Below are positions 53,640 through 62,321 of a DNA stretch of 64,000 bases, in pieces. This stretch comes from an uncultured Bacteroidota bacterium (GTDB lineage Bacteria; Bacteroidota; Bacteroidia; Chitinophagales; Chitinophagaceae). The translations under genes and the position numbers were made by a program. The DNA is taken from positions 1 through 64,000 of the forward strand of contig CAIRYK010000043.1 of assembly GCA_903882805.1 (NCBI GenBank), given 5' to 3'. The notes under the pieces are model-generated. The model did not search any database. It was not told the DNA's origin and worked only from the letters and a program-made list of their open reading frames with translations. The number at the start of each line of letters is the position of its first letter. Within the stretch, counting starts at the first letter, position 1.

Positions 53640-54836
53640 ATGAAAAAACTACCCATTCTCGCTCTGGCGTTTATGCCACTACTTTCGCATGCGCAAGACG
53701 ACCTGATTAGAAAGATAGAATCGAACAAAAGCTACACTTCTATTAAGAATGACGACCCAAAAAACAAATACGTTTTCAATCGTATTATTGATCTGGAGCG
53801 CACAAGTGTAAAGAATCAGGCAAGTTCCGGCACTTGCTGGAGCTACTCTACCAACTCTTTTCTGGAAAGCGAAATGATGCGTATGGGAAAAGAACCCATA
53901 GAATTGGCTCAATTGTTTAGCGCACATAATGTATATGTAGAAAAAGCAGAATCGTACGTAAGAATGCACGGCTCGCTCGCTTGGGGCGATGGCGGCGCCT
54001 GCCACGATGTTATAAACATGTATGCAAAATACGGCGCTATGCCGCAGGAAGTATACACTGGACTTCAGTACGGCACTACCAAAAACAAATTTGCAGAAAT
54101 GCAGGCTATACTTAAGGGTATGTTGGATGCTGTAGTATCGAATCCAAACGGCAAACTGACACCATCATGGAAAAAAGCATACAACGAAGTATTGGATTCC
54201 TATCTTGGCGCAATACCTGAAACCTTTAAGTTCGACAACAAGACCTATACTCCCAAATCGTTTGCAGCGCAGCGCGTGGGTATACATCCCGAAGATTATG
54301 TAGAAATCTCATCATTTACCACAAGTCCGTACTATAAGAAAACAATGCTTATGGTGCCAGACAACTGGTCGTTTGACAAGGTATATAACGTGCAAATGAA
54401 CAACCTAACAGATATCATTGACAATGCGCTGAACAAAGGTTTTACAGTTGCCTGGGCTACCGATGTAAGCGAAAAGTATTTTAGCTGGAAAAACGGCGTT
54501 GCTTATGTACCTGAAATGGAATACGACGACATGAACGATTCTATGAAAAAATACATATTTGATGGCCCTAAAGATGAAAGAGTGATTACTCCTGAAAAAC
54601 GCCAGATTGCATTTGATAATTACGAAACAACTGACGACCATGGCATGCACATTGTAGGTCTGGCAGAAGACCAGAATGGCAGAAAATACTATATTGTTAA
54701 AAACTCATGGGGCGATAAAAACGATTACAAAGGCTACATATACGTAACAAAAGCCTATGTAAAATACAAAACAACCGCTATTTTATTGCACAAGAATGGC
54801 GTCCCAAACAGACTAAGAGAAAAGATGAATTTCTAA
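53640..54836 (+). CDS. Exported C1-family cysteine peptidase (bleomycin hydrolase/PepC-like)
   Basis: 398 residues. Signal peptide (about 1-19, MKKLPILALAFMPLLSHAQ). Papain fold: oxyanion Gln60 and nucleophile Cys66 in KNQASSGTCWSYS, catalytic His in DDHGMHIVGL (about 335-344) and Asn in VKNSWGDKN (about 357-365). The long insertion between Cys and His and the overall length match the aminopeptidase C/bleomycin hydrolase group, which is normally cytosolic; here the signal peptide makes it periplasmic or secreted. No T9SS domain. Monocistronic, with its own promoter and terminator. Confidence 0.93.
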   Translation: MKKLPILALAFMPLLSHAQDDLIRKIESNKSYTSIKNDDPKNKYVFNRIIDLERTSVKNQASSGTCWSYSTNSFLESEMMRMGKEPIELAQLFSAHNVYVEKAESYVRMHGSLAWGDGGACHDVINMYAKYGAMPQEVYTGLQYGTTKNKFAEMQAILKGMLDAVVSNPNGKLTPSWKKAYNEVLDSYLGAIPETFKFDNKTYTPKSFAAQRVGIHPEDYVEISSFTTSPYYKKTMLMVPDNWSFDKVYNVQMNNLTDIIDNALNKGFTVAWATDVSEKYFSWKNGVAYVPEMEYDDMNDSMKKYIFDGPKDERVITPEKRQIAFDNYETTDDHGMHIVGLAEDQNGRKYYIVKNSWGDKNDYKGYIYVTKAYVKYKTTAILLHKNGVPNRLREKMNF

Positions 54837-54859
54837 TCAATTCAATTAAAACATTATTG

Positions 54860-54896
54860 ATAAAGCCTCTTCAGACAGAAGGGGCTTTATTATTTT
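54860..54896 (+). terminator. Intrinsic terminator after the C1 peptidase gene
   Basis: 8-bp stem (54860-54867 with 54883-54890), 15-nt loop with further weak pairing, then a T-rich tail. Confidence 0.75.
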
Positions 54897-55064
54897 CAGT
54901 TTATTAGTTGAAATTTTCAGTAAACGTTACACACGAGAACGACTATTTCTTTACACCTAATAAAAGAAATAATCGATTGTTGCTAAGCGTGGAAAGCCAT
55001 TAATATTACCGGGGAATTGTACAACAGGCAGCCCATAATATTTCCATTTTGCTAGAATAGTTAT

Positions 55065-56177
55065 TTATAGCTTTTCATTTTCGCCAAGGCGTTTCAGCAT
55101 TTTACCGTGGGCTATAATTGCGCTACGGAAGGTAGGCATTACCTGATAAGGAATATTGTGCTCTTGAGCGACACGAGCAACAATTTTAGCAATTTTCGGG
55201 TAGTGTACGTGGCAAATATGCGGAAACAAATGGTGCTCTATCTGGAAGTTGAGACCGCCAATGAACCAGCAAACTAGCTTATTGTTGGGCGCAAAATCGG
55301 CAGTATTTAGTATCTGGTGAATTGCCCAACTATTTTCCATTCTGCGATCCTCAGATGGGCTTGAAAAATCCGATGTTTCAACAACATGCGCCGGCTGAAA
55401 AATAATAGCGAGCGCAAAACCGGCAACAATATGCATAGCTACAAACCCTATTACTACTTGCTGCCAGGCAAAACCAGAGTAAAGTACAGGTATTACTATA
55501 ACATATGCTACATACAACACTTTTAACGCAGACAGCTCAAGCAAAGCCTGCCCAAGTGTACGATTCTGTTTTTTAAGCAACCCTTGTTTACTATATCTGA
55601 ACAAAAGTTTGTAATCCTTTACAGAAATCCAGTATAAATTCATCAAGCAGTACATAAACCACGCATAAATATGCTGGTATTTATGAAACGGCAATAGAGG
55701 CTTGTCTGGACTCATACGCAATCCCGATCCGGCGTCGATATCCTCATCTAAGCCTTCTATATTAGTGTATGTATGGTGGAGGATGTTATGTTGAATTTTC
55801 CAGTTGAGCGAGTACCCGCCCAATATGTTCAACAAACTGCCTAAAAAATGATTGACAGCCCTATTAGTTGTATATGCTCCGTGATTGGAATCGTGCATGA
55901 TAGATGTGCCAATACCTACTATTCCTACGCCCATTAACAGCCACATAGCGTAAAAAAACCAGACATTTACCTCGCTGAGCCCACTAACTATAACAATGTA
56001 AGGAACAAAGTACAGGCTTATCATCGCAACTGTCTTAACATACATTGAAGAATTTGCGTTTGGTGAAATATTATTCTGCTCAAAATACGCATTTACACTG
56101 CTCTTCACATCGTCGTAAAAGCTATTGTTCCCGCGAGGCGCAAATTTTACAATTTGCTTTTTTACTGTCTCAGCCAC
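55065..56177 (-). CDS. Membrane fatty acid desaturase
   Basis: 370 residues. The three di-iron His boxes are present: HDSNHG (about 90-95), HNILHH (about 127-132) and QIEHH (about 306-310, in NFQIEHHLFPHICH). Four membrane helices. The QxxHH third box places it with front-end (delta-5/6-like) acyl-lipid or acyl-CoA desaturases; no cytochrome b5 domain is fused. It introduces double bonds to tune membrane fluidity. The start is GTG at 56177 (MAETVKKQIVKF), as no ATG fits. The TATATTTG element lies 18 bp upstream. Confidence 0.92.
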   Translation of the reverse strand: MAETVKKQIVKFAPRGNNSFYDDVKSSVNAYFEQNNISPNANSSMYVKTVAMISLYFVPYIVIVSGLSEVNVWFFYAMWLLMGVGIVGIGTSIMHDSNHGAYTTNRAVNHFLGSLLNILGGYSLNWKIQHNILHHTYTNIEGLDEDIDAGSGLRMSPDKPLLPFHKYQHIYAWFMYCLMNLYWISVKDYKLLFRYSKQGLLKKQNRTLGQALLELSALKVLYVAYVIVIPVLYSGFAWQQVVIGFVAMHIVAGFALAIIFQPAHVVETSDFSSPSEDRRMENSWAIHQILNTADFAPNNKLVCWFIGGLNFQIEHHLFPHICHVHYPKIAKIVARVAQEHNIPYQVMPTFRSAIIAHGKMLKRLGENEKL

Positions 56178-56194
56178 GTTGTAGTGAATTTTCG

Positions 56195-56202
56195 CAAATA
56201 TA
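56195..56202 (-). promoter_or_regulatory. -7 promoter element of the desaturase gene
   Basis: TATATTTG on the minus strand, perfect TAnnTTTG, 17 bp before the GTG start. Confidence 0.55.
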
Positions 56203-56292
56203 GTGAGAAAACGTCAACGTCAATATAACCGACGGAAACGCTGAAAGACAAAAATTAGGACAGCTTTAAAAACCAAATCGAAGTTTTTTGCT

Positions 56293-56300
56293 TATATTTG
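56293..56300 (+). promoter_or_regulatory. -7 promoter element of the lipoprotein gene
   Basis: TATATTTG, perfect TAnnTTTG, 16 bp before the ATG at 56317. Confidence 0.5.
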
Positions 56301-56316
56301 CTTAGAGTTTCATATT

Positions 56317-56880
56317 ATGAATAAGCGTCGTATTGTAATAGCAGGAGCGTTTGTGCTGATTTCGGCATTTTCTGTTTCAATTAATTCGTGTACAAAAATT
56401 GCCAAAACACTGAGTTTGGATTTACCAATGCAAACTGGAAGTGTAAATATTTATATACCTGCTACAGAAGACACCATTAACAATCTTACGTTTGGTCCCG
56501 AAACATCTTATTTCAATGTTGATTCTTTTGTAAGAAGTAGCACCGGAGAACAGTTTAACGGTAAAAACATCAGTAAAGTAACAATTACTGAATGTAAGCT
56601 TACAGTACTTAATCCATCGCCAACAAATAATATAGCTAACTTTCAGAGTTGCTCTGCGTCTTTATTTTCTGACGTAAAAAAAGACCCTTATACAATATCG
56701 CTTATTGACAATCCAGATTTGTATGCATATTCACTCAATATACCCATACAAAACACAGATTTAAGCTCCTATATAGGCAAAACTTATTCTTATTATGTAA
56801 CTGGCAGGCTGCGTAAACCATTAACTCAACCACTGGAGTGTACGCTTACCTACACTTACAATGTTTCTGTAAAAGGGTAA
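56317..56880 (+). CDS. Hypothetical lipoprotein
   Basis: 187 residues. Hydrophobic signal (VIAGAFVLISAFSVSI) then NSCTKIAKT: Cys25 would be the lipidated residue although NSC is a loose lipobox. The mature part is rich in Thr/Ser/Asn with beta-strand pattern (KVTITECKLTVLNPSP, LECTLTYTYNVSVKG) and resembles the small immunoglobulin-like surface lipoproteins of Bacteroidota. No known domain recognised. Divergent from the desaturase gene. Confidence 0.7.
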   Translation: MNKRRIVIAGAFVLISAFSVSINSCTKIAKTLSLDLPMQTGSVNIYIPATEDTINNLTFGPETSYFNVDSFVRSSTGEQFNGKNISKVTITECKLTVLNPSPTNNIANFQSCSASLFSDVKKDPYTISLIDNPDLYAYSLNIPIQNTDLSSYIGKTYSYYVTGRLRKPLTQPLECTLTYTYNVSVKG

Positions 56881-56908
56881 CCAAATTCATTTTTTAACCA
56901 ATAATAAT

Positions 56909-56945
56909 CACGGAGTTCATTGCGATTTATCCTATAAACTCCGTG
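56909..56945. terminator. Probable terminator between lipoprotein gene and PNP gene
   Basis: 9-bp perfect stem (56909-56917 with 56937-56945), 19-nt loop, between convergent genes; the U-tract is weak on both strands. Confidence 0.65.
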
Positions 56946-56962
56946 CTCGTTTATGCTGTTAA

Positions 56963-57778
56963 CTACATTCTGTTTACCATTTCGGCAACAATTGCGGCCA
57001 TTTTAGGGGCTGCTGCATTGGCCGCTTCCAATACTTCTTCATGTGTGATTTTTATTGGCGAATCACTTATTCCTAAGTCGGTAATAACGCTTATCGCGAA
57101 TACCTTTATTCCGCCATGCCTCGCAACTATAACTTCTGGCACAGTGCTCATACCTACAGCATCGCCGCCCACATTATATATCCAGCGATATTCGGCAGGC
57201 GTTTCAAATGTAGGGCCTTGCAAGCCAAGATATACACCGCTTCTTACCGGTATATTCAAATCATTGGCTATCTCTTTGGCCAGTTCAATCAATTTATGAT
57301 CGTATGGCTGGCTCATATCAGGAAAACGTGTACCCAAACGTTCATCATTGCGACCACGTAGCGGATGCTCAGGGAATTGATTAATATGATCCGTAAGAAT
57401 CATCAGATCGCCAATATTGAAAGTTGGATTTACACCGCCCGATGCATTGGATACGATCAACGTCTCCACACCTAATGCCTTCATAACACGCACCGGAAAG
57501 GTAACTTCTTGCATAGAATATCCCTCATAATAGTGAAACCGTCCTGCCATCAGCATAACGTCTTTACCATTAATCTTACCAAACACCAATTTACCGGTAT
57601 GCCCTTCTACAGTCGACACAGGAAAATCTGGTATTGTATCGTAGGCTATTTCCACTTCTTTATCTATCAGATCAACCAGCCCGCCCAATCCGCTTCCTAA
57701 TATTATCCCTACGACAGGCTTGTTAGCAATTCTTGCCCTGATATAGCCGGCTGTAGCTTCAATTTTCTCAAACAACAT
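56963..57778 (-). CDS. Purine-nucleoside phosphorylase
   Basis: Phosphorolysis of inosine/guanosine to the base and ribose-1-phosphate. 271 residues from the ATG at 57778, the usual trimeric-PNP length. IILGSGLGGLVDLI (about 25-38), the phosphate-binding FGKINGKDVMLMAGRFHYYEGY (about 66-87), SNASGGVNPTFNIGDLMILTDHIN (about 112-135) and GPTFETPAEYRW (about 186-197) are the family motifs. The longer reading from 57829 adds 17 Phe-rich residues and is unlikely. Confidence 0.95.
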   Translation of the reverse strand: MLFEKIEATAGYIRARIANKPVVGIILGSGLGGLVDLIDKEVEIAYDTIPDFPVSTVEGHTGKLVFGKINGKDVMLMAGRFHYYEGYSMQEVTFPVRVMKALGVETLIVSNASGGVNPTFNIGDLMILTDHINQFPEHPLRGRNDERLGTRFPDMSQPYDHKLIELAKEIANDLNIPVRSGVYLGLQGPTFETPAEYRWIYNVGGDAVGMSTVPEVIVARHGGIKVFAISVITDLGISDSPIKITHEEVLEAANAAAPKMAAIVAEMVNRM

Positions 57779-57901
57779 TATATACAAATTAGTTATAAAC
57801 CAAAAATTTGAAACGAAATAAAAGGTCAAAGATAGCAGCTATCTTCAATACAGGAAATGATTAGCGTCGGTAACCGCTCGCTTCACAATTTATTAATAGC
57901 G

Positions 57902-58459
57902 CTATTGACCGGATTTGACAGATTCGCTTACTGCTGGCTTAGACTTAAAAGGCTGCGCTATACCCGACATTCCCAACATATGCCTTTGTTCAATAGTATC
58001 GAGCGCTGCTTTACGCTCCAGATGCATACCCACAATAATTTTTATGTCTCTGCCTACTACATCCAGAATTTCATTTTTCAATCTAATTTCCCTTACCATT
58101 CGTCCTATAAAAAATAAAAGCAATGCACCAAGTACCACAATACCATAGGTGGCCCCTATAAGATACACCACATTGCTGGCGCCTATTGAGTTTCTAAATT
58201 CTGGCGTATAAAACAAATTACTGAGCAAACTGAATGGAAAAATACGGTGCATGAGAAAAACAAAAGCTATACTACCAAGAGCAAGAAAATAGCAAATGTA
58301 CTCTGTGATTACCAACGTGCTACTACTCAACATACTCATTGCAGCTGGCAGTCTGAGCGATGTGGCCATAGGGTCGAGAATTTCTATTTGCTCATTTATC
58401 ATGACCCGTTCTTCTCTGAACTCCGCCAGCAAATCTTCTTTCAGGGTGGTATGCGACAT
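57902..58459 (-). CDS. Hypothetical membrane protein
   Basis: 185 residues with two membrane helices (about 53-72, ITEYICYFLALGSIAFVFLM, and about 96-120, VVYLIGATYGIVVLGALLLFFIGRM). N-terminus is acidic and helical (KEDLLAEFREERVMINEQIEIL); after the second helix a charged helical stretch runs to residue 160. No motif recognised; I could not place it in a family. It has its own promoter and no partner gene on the same strand nearby. Confidence 0.65.
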   Translation of the reverse strand: MSHTTLKEDLLAEFREERVMINEQIEILDPMATSLRLPAAMSMLSSSTLVITEYICYFLALGSIAFVFLMHRIFPFSLLSNLFYTPEFRNSIGASNVVYLIGATYGIVVLGALLLFFIGRMVREIRLKNEILDVVGRDIKIIVGMHLERKAALDTIEQRHMLGMSGIAQPFKSKPAVSESVKSGQ

Positions 58460-58477
58460 GGTAACGATAGTTTAACG

Positions 58478-58485
58478 CAAACATA
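58478..58485 (-). promoter_or_regulatory. -7 promoter element of the hypothetical membrane protein gene
   Basis: TATGTTTG on the minus strand, perfect TAnnTTTG, 18 bp before the ATG, with a TTG 22 bp farther upstream. Confidence 0.55.
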
Positions 58486-58639
58486 ATGCATATTTAAACA
58501 GATGTTGCAATTTCGTTTCCACATATTGTTAGCTAAGTAGATTCATAGGCAAATATTGTATAGGTTTTAAAAAAGGATAACCATAAAACAGGCAGCTATG
58601 GGCAAAAATCACCTATTTTTGATACAAAGACAGCTATTT

Positions 58640-59995
58640 ATGAGCTATTCCATTCGCACCTTTTTACTATTGCTGGGTACTGTCCTCTCCTGCCCAATTT
58701 TGGCCCAATCCATACTCAGTCGTCAATCACTGGCGATATACGATAGCGCAACCACCTCTTTTATCCGTACAGATTCTGCATGGTACTACTATTCTGCCGG
58801 ACGAAGCGGTAGTATTATTCTACCAGCGCCAGCCCAAAGCCCGGACTTTAATAACCTGAACGATGAGCTACTCCGCTCAGATTCTACCTACTATCAGAAC
58901 ATATACAATACCTATCCACATGCTAAATCTAAAAATAGCTACGATATTGCAAACAAACTCACCTCTACAGAGGTTCAACTATACCTTGACGCCATTAATA
59001 CCTGGCAGAAAAGCAGTTTAACATCATATACCTATACGGGTGGAAATAAAACTGAGGAACTCTATCAGGTTTGGTTTGTAACAACTGGTTGGTTCGATGT
59101 TTCCCGTAAATCATTCACCTACGATGGAAGAAATAACCTGCTTACTGCATTTGAGGAACATAAAAGCGGTAGTAGCTGGGCGCCATTCCAAAAGCGCGAC
59201 TATACCTACGACACCACGAACAGAATAACAAGCTGCATTACACAGGATGCAGACACACTGGGAGTTCTCTTAAATAGTCGATATGAATTGTACTACTACA
59301 ATACCGACACCAACCTAACCAACAAAGTGGATATGCTATGGACAGACAGCTCTGGTGTTGGCGTGTGGAGGTTTTATGATAGGTTTTGTTACGAATACAA
59401 CATAGCACATCAGGCAATAGCAGACACTTTTTATCTTGCTGACAATGCCGGTGGATGGATCAAACAATATTTTGAAAATAATAGCTTTGATGGGGCCGGA
59501 AATAAAACTGTTACCGTTCGTAAAAGCTGGAGCCCATCGATTTTCACTTTTGTGAACGATAGGCGTTACACCTGGACCTATAATACAGACGACCAATGCA
59601 CAGCCGCATATAGCGAAACATGGGTACAAGCTACCAATATATGGTTTTACAAGACCAGCGAAAGCGCCGGACACATAGATTATTTGCACCGCTACTACTA
59701 CGGGCCATTGCCAGCCGGTGTTACAGCAGCATCTATCGACCGTTCGATAGCGTTATCTGCCTACCCTTCGCCTGCTTCAGATCTTGTTACTATTAAAGCT
59801 ACACTAGCAGCAGCCTCCCAATGCACAGTTTCACTATACGATATGCAAGGCAGATTGTTGCAATATTATACCGAGCCGCATACTAAAACAATATTTAAAA
59901 CAATTTCAGTGAGTAATTTGCCAACCGGCATTTATCAAATAAGGGTAGCTACAGATCGAGAACAAAAACAAACTTCCCTATTCGTTACACATTAA
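58640..59995 (+). CDS. Secreted protein with T9SS sorting domain
   Basis: 451 residues from the ATG at 58640, which begins a good signal peptide (MSYSIRTFLLLLGTVLSCPI, cut near LAQS). An ATG at 58598 adds 14 residues ahead of it and is less likely. The middle holds repeated Tyr/Asn/Thr-rich strand units with YTYDTTNRITSC- and WTYNTDDQC-type segments, reminiscent of RHS/YD-like repeats but degenerate. The last 80 residues are a type A T9SS domain: LSAYPSPASDLVTIKAT, SLYDMQGRLLQYY, LPTGIYQIRV and TSLFVTH. Exported to the surface; function unknown. Confidence 0.88.
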   Translation: MSYSIRTFLLLLGTVLSCPILAQSILSRQSLAIYDSATTSFIRTDSAWYYYSAGRSGSIILPAPAQSPDFNNLNDELLRSDSTYYQNIYNTYPHAKSKNSYDIANKLTSTEVQLYLDAINTWQKSSLTSYTYTGGNKTEELYQVWFVTTGWFDVSRKSFTYDGRNNLLTAFEEHKSGSSWAPFQKRDYTYDTTNRITSCITQDADTLGVLLNSRYELYYYNTDTNLTNKVDMLWTDSSGVGVWRFYDRFCYEYNIAHQAIADTFYLADNAGGWIKQYFENNSFDGAGNKTVTVRKSWSPSIFTFVNDRRYTWTYNTDDQCTAAYSETWVQATNIWFYKTSESAGHIDYLHRYYYGPLPAGVTAASIDRSIALSAYPSPASDLVTIKATLAAASQCTVSLYDMQGRLLQYYTEPHTKTIFKTISVSNLPTGIYQIRVATDREQKQTSLFVTH

Positions 59996-60069
59996 TGGCC
60001 GTACTTTTCAATATTTTGGGTAAATCGGCCAAAGAGTGCAGGTTAACATTTTTTTCAAGTTTAAGTATC

Positions 60070-60077
60070 TACTTTTG
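60070..60077 (+). promoter_or_regulatory. -7 promoter element of the HYC_CC_PP gene
   Basis: TACTTTTG, perfect TAnnTTTG, 8 nt before the ATG at 60086; very short or no leader expected. Confidence 0.5.
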
Positions 60078-60085
60078 TATTGTTT

Positions 60086-60484
60086 ATGAAACGCATATTT
60101 GTAACCATACTAACTATACTGTATATGGCAGGGGCCTGTGGGGCAACTGTGCATCTGCATTACTGTATGGGCGAATATGTAAATGCGTCGCTGATTCATA
60201 ACGAAGAGCATCAGTGCGGCAAATGCGGCATGAAAAAGCCAACACAGAAAAAAGGTTGCTGCCACGATGAACATAAGACCTTTAAAACAGCCGAACACCA
60301 TTCGGCGACAATCGTTTATGATTTAATACAACATTCGCCTGCGCTACTTCCAAACATTGCATTTGGCAAATATTATGCCGCTAAAATAGCATGTACCGGA
60401 AGAAAAGCAGCGCCTATACATGCACCACCTTTAATCATTACAGACTGCCCTATTTATCTGCAGTACCGTAATCTGAGGATTTGA
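60086..60484 (+). CDS. HYC_CC_PP family protein
   Basis: 132 residues. Signal or anchor at 4-20 (IFVTILTILYMAGACGA). The family motifs are present: HYC at 25-27 (HLHYCMGE), CC at 58-59 (KGCCHDEHK) and PP near 113-114 (IHAPPL), plus CGKC at 44-47 and paired His at 72-73. The Cys/His density suggests metal binding in the periplasm, probably copper, although the family has no established function. It is followed by an HMA-domain protein and a barrel-like protein. The TTG at 60080 is only 2 codons upstream, close to the promoter. Confidence 0.85.
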   Translation: MKRIFVTILTILYMAGACGATVHLHYCMGEYVNASLIHNEEHQCGKCGMKKPTQKKGCCHDEHKTFKTAEHHSATIVYDLIQHSPALLPNIAFGKYYAAKIACTGRKAAPIHAPPLIITDCPIYLQYRNLRI

Positions 60485-60512
60485 TTTTGATTGTTTGAAA
60501 CTAAATGCGCCT

Positions 60513-60543
60513 TTGTAAGCGCAACAACCGGCTGTGCTTACAA
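60513..60543. repeat. Inverted repeat between HYC_CC_PP and HMA genes
   Basis: TTGTAAGC (60513-60520) pairs with GCTTACAA (60536-60543), 15-nt loop, no U-run. Could be an operator or an attenuating hairpin; unproven. Confidence 0.4.
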
Positions 60544-60601
60544 GCCTCGTAGCTGGATTGAAGCAATTTAATTTTTATAACAATCAAATCAAACATTTCA
60601 A

Positions 60602-61141
60602 ATGAAAAAGATAATCATCATTGCGCTGTTATTTTTAAGCGCACCAGTATTCGCACAAATCAAATCTGCAACCCTCACCGCCAGCGGCCTCACCTGCAGT
60701 ATGTGCAGCAAATCGATCTACAAGGCAATCAGTAAAATACCCTTTATACAATCTGTAGATGTAGACGTAGAAAAATCGAGCTACACCATGCAATTTAAAG
60801 CAAACGAAAAAGTAGAGCTCGACGAAATCAAAAAAGCGGTACAAGACGCAGGATTTTCTGTTGCATCACTGCAGGTAACCGCTTCTTTTGCCAATGAGGC
60901 TATTTACAACGATGCACACATATCGCTTGGCGGTAGCGCTTTCCATTTTATGAATGTAAGCAAGCAAACACTCAACGGCGATAAAACGTTCAAAGTAATA
61001 GACAAGAACTTTGTACCGCTAAAAGAGTACAAAAAGAATAGTAAGTACACAAAAATGAAATGCTACGAAACCGGTGTTATGGGTTCGTGCTCTTCAAAAA
61101 ACTCAACCGAAGCAAAACGCATTTACCATGTCACTATCTAA
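60602..61141 (+). CDS. Exported HMA-domain (heavy-metal-associated) protein
   Basis: 179 residues with signal peptide (MKKIIIIALLFLSAPVFAQ). Residues 22-88 form an HMA fold with the metal motif Cys32-Ser-Met-Cys35 (GLTCSMCSKSIYKAIS) and the following strands SVDVDVEKSSYTMQF. About 90-179 is a second domain without a known name (VNVSKQT-like FMNVSKQTLNGDKTFKVIDK) with two late Cys. Such periplasmic CxxC proteins bind Cu(I)/Zn. It overlaps the start of the next gene by 14 nt. Confidence 0.88.
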   Translation: MKKIIIIALLFLSAPVFAQIKSATLTASGLTCSMCSKSIYKAISKIPFIQSVDVDVEKSSYTMQFKANEKVELDEIKKAVQDAGFSVASLQVTASFANEAIYNDAHISLGGSAFHFMNVSKQTLNGDKTFKVIDKNFVPLKEYKKNSKYTKMKCYETGVMGSCSSKNSTEAKRIYHVTI

Positions 61142-61949
61142 AACCCTAAGCGCATTGCTTTTGGTGTTGGCAAGTAATGCATCCATTGCACAAGAGTTGT
61201 TTGTGTACACAGAACCAGCAAGCAATATGCCTGCAAAATCGTTGGGGATACGCCTTACAGACTATATCAACAAGGGTTACGGCAGCGGCTATACAGCCAA
61301 TGCGCCGTTTATTCCGGAGTTAATGTGGGGCGTAAGCAAAAACCTGATGATTCATGCAGAAATGTTTATGGGCAACAATAATGCAGCTCCCTTTGAAGTG
61401 AAAGGCGGCGCACTTTATGCCAAATACCGTTTTTATAGCTCCGACCAATTATACCGCCATTTCAGAATGGCGGTATATGGCAGAGCCGCAATAAACAATG
61501 GTCATGTGCATATGGATGCACTGCAAATAAATGGACAAAACACCGGCTATCAGTTGGGCTGGGTGGGTACGCAATTGTTGCACAAAACAGCGCTTTCTGT
61601 AAACATGTATTACGAACAAGCTACCGACAATCTGGACAACAACAAATTTCCGGAAACAGTAGGCAATAAGGCGCTCAACTATTCATTTTCGGCAGGCAGA
61701 TTGATCTTACCAAAAAAATATACGGGATATAAACAAATGAACCTCAACCTAATGTTGGAATTTCTGGGCCAACATTCGCTTGCCGATAACAGGCAATACC
61801 TGAGCGTTGCTCCATCGGTACAATTCATTTTCAATAGCCAGACGCGTATAGATTTGGGCTACCGCTACGACTTGTACAACAACACAAAAACAGCTACAAA
61901 CAACGGATTTATTGTTCGTGTCGAGCACCTGTTGTTCAATCTTTTTTAG
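61128..61949 (+). CDS. Exported barrel-like protein of the metal trio
   Basis: 273 residues from the ATG at 61128, which starts a signal peptide (MSLSKTLSALLLVLASNASI, cut after IAQ). The mature protein has a long series of amphipathic strands (GGALYAKYRFYSSDQLYRHFRMAVYGRA, LNLMLEFLGQ, RIDLGYRYDLY) and ends in Phe (VEHLLFNLF), as expected for an outer-membrane beta-barrel. Its start lies inside the end of the HMA gene, so the two are translationally coupled; the barrel could be the outer-membrane partner for metal handling. Family not named. Confidence 0.72.
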   Translation: MSLSKTLSALLLVLASNASIAQELFVYTEPASNMPAKSLGIRLTDYINKGYGSGYTANAPFIPELMWGVSKNLMIHAEMFMGNNNAAPFEVKGGALYAKYRFYSSDQLYRHFRMAVYGRAAINNGHVHMDALQINGQNTGYQLGWVGTQLLHKTALSVNMYYEQATDNLDNNKFPETVGNKALNYSFSAGRLILPKKYTGYKQMNLNLMLEFLGQHSLADNRQYLSVAPSVQFIFNSQTRIDLGYRYDLYNNTKTATNNGFIVRVEHLLFNLF

Positions 61950-61964
61950 CGCCAAGAAATTTTT

Positions 61965-61997
61965 TTTGGAAAATTAAACTACTTGCTGTTACCTTTG
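61965..61997 (+). promoter_or_regulatory. Promoter of the SAM-I riboswitch transcript
   Basis: TTTG (61965-61968), 21 bp, TACCTTTG (61990-61997): both elements match Bacteroidota consensus; the riboswitch P1 stem starts about 19 nt later. Confidence 0.65.
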
Positions 61998-62015
61998 CAT
62001 CAGTTCTTTACAATC

Positions 62016-62126
62016 ACTTATCAAGAAAGGCAGAGGGTTATGGCCCTGTGAAGCCTTAGCAACCTCTTCCCGAGGCATCGGGAAAGCTGGTGCTAATTCC
62101 AACCCAAGCAATTGGGAAAGATAAGT
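62016..62126 (+). ncRNA. SAM-I (S-box) riboswitch
   Basis: P1 closes with ACTTATC (62016-62022) and GATAAGT (62120-62126). Conserved core: AAGAAAGGCAGAGGG, GCAACCT, and GGTGCTAATTCC (about 62089-62100). P3 is an 8-bp stem (62065-62072 with 62077-62084) and P4 is CCCAA/TTGGG. High SAM should stabilise the folded aptamer and favour the terminator downstream, shutting off the methionine genes. Confidence 0.95.
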
Positions 62127-62177
62127 CAGACGCAATAGTTTGATAAAGTTTCCTGCTCAGGAATAAACATAATAACT

Positions 62178-62211
62178 AAAAGCTCCTCTGATTTATCGGT
62201 GGAGCTTTTTT
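62178..62211 (+). terminator. Intrinsic terminator of the SAM-I riboswitch
   Basis: 9-bp AAAAGCTCC/GGAGCTTTT stem (62178-62186 with 62201-62209), 14-nt loop, then a T-run. It lies 52 nt after P1 and 111 nt before the first gene; a five-pair hairpin near 62150-62163 lies between and could act as switch intermediate. Confidence 0.9.
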
Positions 62212-62321
62212 TATTTTCCTAACTCGAGGTAGGAATGTAAAACGGCTGCATCGGTATACTTTTTTTGATAAGTGGCATATAAAAACTAAACCATTTTTAA
62301 CCATTTTAAAATCAAAAAAAG

